The notes beneath the pieces are model-generated. The model was not told the origin of the DNA, did no database searches, and saw nothing but the letters and a program-made list of their open reading frames with translations. A stretch of 7,529 nt of DNA from Desulfobacterales bacterium (GTDB lineage Bacteria > Desulfobacterota > Desulfobacteria > Desulfobacterales > Desulfobacteraceae): the NCBI GenBank assembly GCA_022361135.1, contig JAKSBM010000354.1, positions 1 through 7,529 on the forward strand, in the 5' to 3' direction. Both the position numbers and the translations under genes were made by a program. Each line of letters begins with the position of its first letter. Within the stretch, counting starts at the first letter, position 1. Shown one piece after another: positions 5,265 through 7,529 of this stretch.

Positions 5265-6263
5265 ATGGAGGATATTAAGGCGATTATTGAGGAAAAGCAT
5301 CTGAGCATCAGTCGAATCCGGCAGGAAATCTCAAAACAGCTTGTGGGACAGGAAAAGCTGGTGGACAGCCTTTTAACCGGGCTGCTCACCGGCGGACATG
5401 TTCTCATCGAAGGGGTGCCGGGGCTGGCCAAGACTTCAGCGGTCAAAGCCCTGGCATCTGCTGTTCAGGCGGATTTCAAGCGGATTCAGTTTACCCCGGA
5501 TCTCCTTCCCGCCGACCTCACCGGCACCGAGATTTATCGCCCCAAGACCACGGATTTTATCACCCGTAAGGGGCCCCTGTTCAACCATATCATCCTGGCC
5601 GACGAAATTAATCGGGCCCCTTCCAAGGTACAATCCGCACTGTTGGAGGCCATGGAGGAAAAACAGGTGACCATTGGGGACACCACCTATCCTCTGCCCT
5701 TTCCCTTCCTGGTGCTGGCCACCCAGAATCCCATTGAGCAGGAGGGAACCTACCCCCTGCCCGAAGCCCAAGTGGACCGGTTCATGCTCAAGGTCCTCAT
5801 TGACTACCCCGACCGGGCCCAGGAAATAGAAATCCTGAAGAAAAACAGTTTTGATCCCCCGCCCCCCATTCAATCGGTGATCAATTGCCGGGAGCTGGCA
5901 GAAATGGCCGGCATTGTGGAACGGATTTACGTGGACGAAAAGCTCAAGGAATACATCGTCGACCTGATCTTGGCCACCCGGAATGCCGCAGCCCAGGGAC
6001 GGGAGATCGACTCCGATTCCGGTGGGGAAATGACCCGGTACATTGAGTTCGGGGCGTCTCCCCGGGCCACCATATTCTTGGCCAAGGCCGCCCGGGTAAG
6101 GGCTTTCCTTGCCGGCCGCGCCTATGTCACACCAGAGGACATCAAACTTTCCGGGCCCGACGTTCTCCGCCATCGCATCCTCCTTTCCTTTGAGGCCGAA
6201 GCCGACGAGGTAGGGGTGGAAGAGATCATCACCGCTCTGTTTGACTCGGTTCCCGTACCCTAG
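5265..6263 (+). CDS. MoxR-family AAA+ ATPase
   Basis: MoxR proteins are cytosolic AAA+ ATPases thought to act as chaperones that activate or assemble partner complexes together with DUF58 and VWA proteins. All core elements are present in this 332-residue protein: Walker A G-V-P-G-L-A-K-T (50-57), Walker B I-L-A-D-E (110-114), sensor 1 A-T-Q-N-P (152-156), the L-P-E-A-Q-V-D-R-F arginine-finger block (165-173) and sensor 2 G-A-S-P-R-A (263-268). The lid domain follows to the C-terminus. The ATG at 5265 is preferred over the in-frame TTG at 5259, because AAGGGA (5252-5257) is 7 nt from it. DUF58 follows after 9 bp. The specific client is unknown. Confidence 0.95.
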   Translation: MEDIKAIIEEKHLSISRIRQEISKQLVGQEKLVDSLLTGLLTGGHVLIEGVPGLAKTSAVKALASAVQADFKRIQFTPDLLPADLTGTEIYRPKTTDFITRKGPLFNHIILADEINRAPSKVQSALLEAMEEKQVTIGDTTYPLPFPFLVLATQNPIEQEGTYPLPEAQVDRFMLKVLIDYPDRAQEIEILKKNSFDPPPPIQSVINCRELAEMAGIVERIYVDEKLKEYIVDLILATRNAAAQGREIDSDSGGEMTRYIEFGASPRATIFLAKAARVRAFLAGRAYVTPEDIKLSGPDVLRHRILLSFEAEADEVGVEEIITALFDSVPVP

Positions 6264-6272
6264 GCCAGAAAT

Positions 6273-7151
6273 ATGATTCCGGCCCACATCATTCGAAAAA
6301 TTCGCCGGGTTCACATCAAGTCCCGGCGAACCGTATCCAGTATCATGGCCGGCCAGTATCGGTCGGTTTTCCGCGGCTCGGGCATGGAGTTTGAGGAAGT
6401 GCGGGAATACAGCCCCGGAGATGAAGTGAAGTCCATTGATTGGAAGGTCTCCGCCCGCCTGGGTAAACCCTTTGTCAAGCGGTTCCGGGAAGAGCGGGAG
6501 GCCATCGTCATGCTCCTCATCGACATGAGCGATTCCTTGAAGTTCGGGACCTTTTCCGGGCAAAAGCTGGAAACCGTGGCCGAAACCGCCTCGGTTCTGG
6601 CCTTCTCCGCCATTAAAAACAACGACAAGGTCGGGGTGATTTTTTTCACCGACCAGGTGGAAAAATACATTCCTCCAAAAAAGGGCAGCGCCCATATCTG
6701 GCGGGTGATCAAGGAGATTTTTACCTTCACTCCCCAGGGCCGGGGCACGGATTTGAACGCCCCCCTGGAATATGTGGCCAAGGTGTTAAAGAAAAGATCC
6801 TTTGTTTTCATCCTTTCCGATTTTCTGGGGCCGGCAGACCAGCGGGCCTTGGGCATTGCCCGTCGCCGCCACGAAATCATTGGTGTGAATATCCAGGACG
6901 ACGGTGCCTTGGCGCTTCCCAAATCCGGGATCCTGCCGGTGCGGGACCTGGAAACCGGCGGGGTGAGATGGGTGGACGGTGCCCACGTCGAAACCCGGCG
7001 GGCCTACGCACGAATCCAGGCTGGAAGACGGGCCCAGATGCGCCGCCTCTTCATCCGCTCCAAGTGTGATTTCATGGAACTCAACACCCGGGATTCCGTG
7101 GCCGAAGCCCTGTCCCGCTACTTCAGACAACGGGAGAAACGATTGAGATAA
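6273..7151 (+). CDS. DUF58 domain protein with von Willebrand A-like fold
   Basis: This 292-residue protein has the DUF58 core signature: G-x-G-M-E-F-E-E-V-R-E-Y-S-P-G-D-E-V (35-52), then I-D-W-K-V-S-A-R (55-62) and V-K-R-F-R-E-E-R-E (68-76). A VWA-like part follows. The MIDAS-type residues D84-x-S86-x-S88 are intact, with T159-D160 in G-R-G-T-D and S182-D183 in I-L-S-D-F as further metal-site candidates. No transmembrane segment is seen, so it is likely cytosolic. The family is nearly always found with MoxR and is thought to be its adaptor or client. It lies 9 bp after moxR and its TAA overlaps the next gene's ATG by one base, so co-translation is likely. The ribosome binding site is weak. 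Confidence 0.94.
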   Translation: MIPAHIIRKIRRVHIKSRRTVSSIMAGQYRSVFRGSGMEFEEVREYSPGDEVKSIDWKVSARLGKPFVKRFREEREAIVMLLIDMSDSLKFGTFSGQKLETVAETASVLAFSAIKNNDKVGVIFFTDQVEKYIPPKKGSAHIWRVIKEIFTFTPQGRGTDLNAPLEYVAKVLKKRSFVFILSDFLGPADQRALGIARRRHEIIGVNIQDDGALALPKSGILPVRDLETGGVRWVDGAHVETRRAYARIQAGRRAQMRRLFIRSKCDFMELNTRDSVAEALSRYFRQREKRLR

Positions 7152-7529
7152 TGCAGGATATCCACGACATCCGCCCCCCGGTCATGGTGGGCATTGATCC
7201 CCAGCTCCTTGGCCAGGCGGCCTGGGCCGTTGCCGGCCTGATTCTCCTTTTGGGAGTGATTTATTTGGCCCGGAAATTCTGGAAAAAAAGATCCCCCCGG
7301 CAAGAAATGGAGGTTACCCCGACCATTCCTCCCTTTGATGCGGCCCAGGAACAGCTGGACCAATTGGCCCGAACTCCGGGCCTTTCCCGCCGGGCATTTT
7401 ATTTTAAGTTGGGGGAAATTCTCAAAACCTACCTGGGGGAAAGCCTGGGCTTCCACGCCCGGGAGATGACCACCCCGGAGTTAAAACGGGCCCTGGCCCT
7501 TACCCCCCTGGGCCCGGAACTCACCGGTC
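7151..7529 (+). CDS. DUF4381-like membrane protein of the MoxR/Bat cluster, N-terminal part (3' truncated by window)
   Basis: The frame is open from ATG 7151 to the window end (126 complete codons). The start overlaps the DUF58 stop as TAATG. The N-terminus M-Q-D-I-H-D-I-R-P-P is typical of the proline-containing segment preceding the single helix in DUF4381-type proteins of these clusters. A transmembrane helix spans about residues 19-41, followed by a basic stretch (K-K-R). A soluble helical region then begins (F-D-A-A-Q-E-Q-L ... A-F-Y-F-K-L-G-E-I-L-K-T-Y-L-G ... M-T-T-P-E-L-K), which matches the family's usual pattern. VWA (BatA/BatB) genes would be expected next but lie outside the window. 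The role is unknown; an envelope anchor for MoxR/DUF58 is plausible. Confidence 0.82.
   Translation, partial: MQDIHDIRPPVMVGIDPQLLGQAAWAVAGLILLLGVIYLARKFWKKRSPRQEMEVTPTIPPFDAAQEQLDQLARTPGLSRRAFYFKLGEILKTYLGESLGFHAREMTTPELKRALALTPLGPELTG

Noticed and set aside
5436..6695. A 419-codon open frame on the minus strand
   Set aside because: It lies antisense to moxR and the DUF58 gene, which show full family motifs, good spacing and a promoter. The antisense product is Gly/His/Pro-rich and resembles no family, as expected for a mirror of GC-biased codons.

Overview
The window looks like chromosomal DNA from a free-living Gram-negative bacterium, most plausibly one of the Desulfobacterota (former Deltaproteobacteria, the sulfate-reducer lineage). 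This is an inference. It rests on a haem-copper oxidase operon ordered subunit III - IV - II - CyoE-like prenyltransferase, a full-length arginine-kinase-type phosphagen kinase (rare in bacteria, reported from Desulfotalea and Myxococcus), and a MoxR/DUF58/DUF4381-type gene string. No rRNA, tRNA, CRISPR array or intact insertion sequence was seen.

Layout. (1) Positions 1-2099, plus strand: the 3' end of an aa3/caa3-type cytochrome c oxidase operon. It holds the C-terminal part of subunit III, the small subunit IV, the CuA-bearing subunit II and a divergent haem O synthase-like UbiA-family protein. Gaps are 9 bp or less. (2) Positions 2105-3966, minus strand, convergent with the oxidase operon and only 5 bp from it: an apparent three-gene operon. 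In transcription order it holds a 61-residue four-cysteine protein, a phosphagen (arginine) kinase that starts 2 nt after the small gene's stop, and methionine sulfoxide reductase MsrA, whose ribosome binding site lies in a hairpin just after the kinase stop. A good sigma70-type promoter lies upstream (4004-4032). (3) Positions 3967-4523: a 557-bp non-coding region, visibly more AT-rich than its neighbours, with several dyads and one 30-codon ORF with a strong ribosome binding site. (4) Positions 4524-5141: a TetR-family regulator. (5) Positions 5170-7529, plus strand: a near-consensus sigma70 promoter, then a MoxR AAA+ ATPase, a DUF58 protein and the start of a DUF4381-like membrane protein, the front part of a Bat-type operon that runs off the window.

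How the genes may work together. The oxidase genes reduce oxygen at the cytoplasmic membrane, and the CyoE-like protein probably supplies haem O/A for them. The minus-strand operon pairs a temporal ATP buffer (phosphagen kinase) with repair of oxidised methionine (MsrA) and a small putative metal-binding or redox protein, which would fit survival of oxygen exposure or energy swings. That functional link is an inference from adjacency. The MoxR-DUF58 module probably acts as an ATPase plus von Willebrand-like adaptor in envelope or stress-related assembly. The TetR protein has no identifiable target beyond possible dyads near its own start.

The most notable items are the phosphagen kinase with a complete set of expected catalytic residues, its translationally coupled cysteine-rich partner, and the hairpin that would occlude the msrA ribosome binding site.
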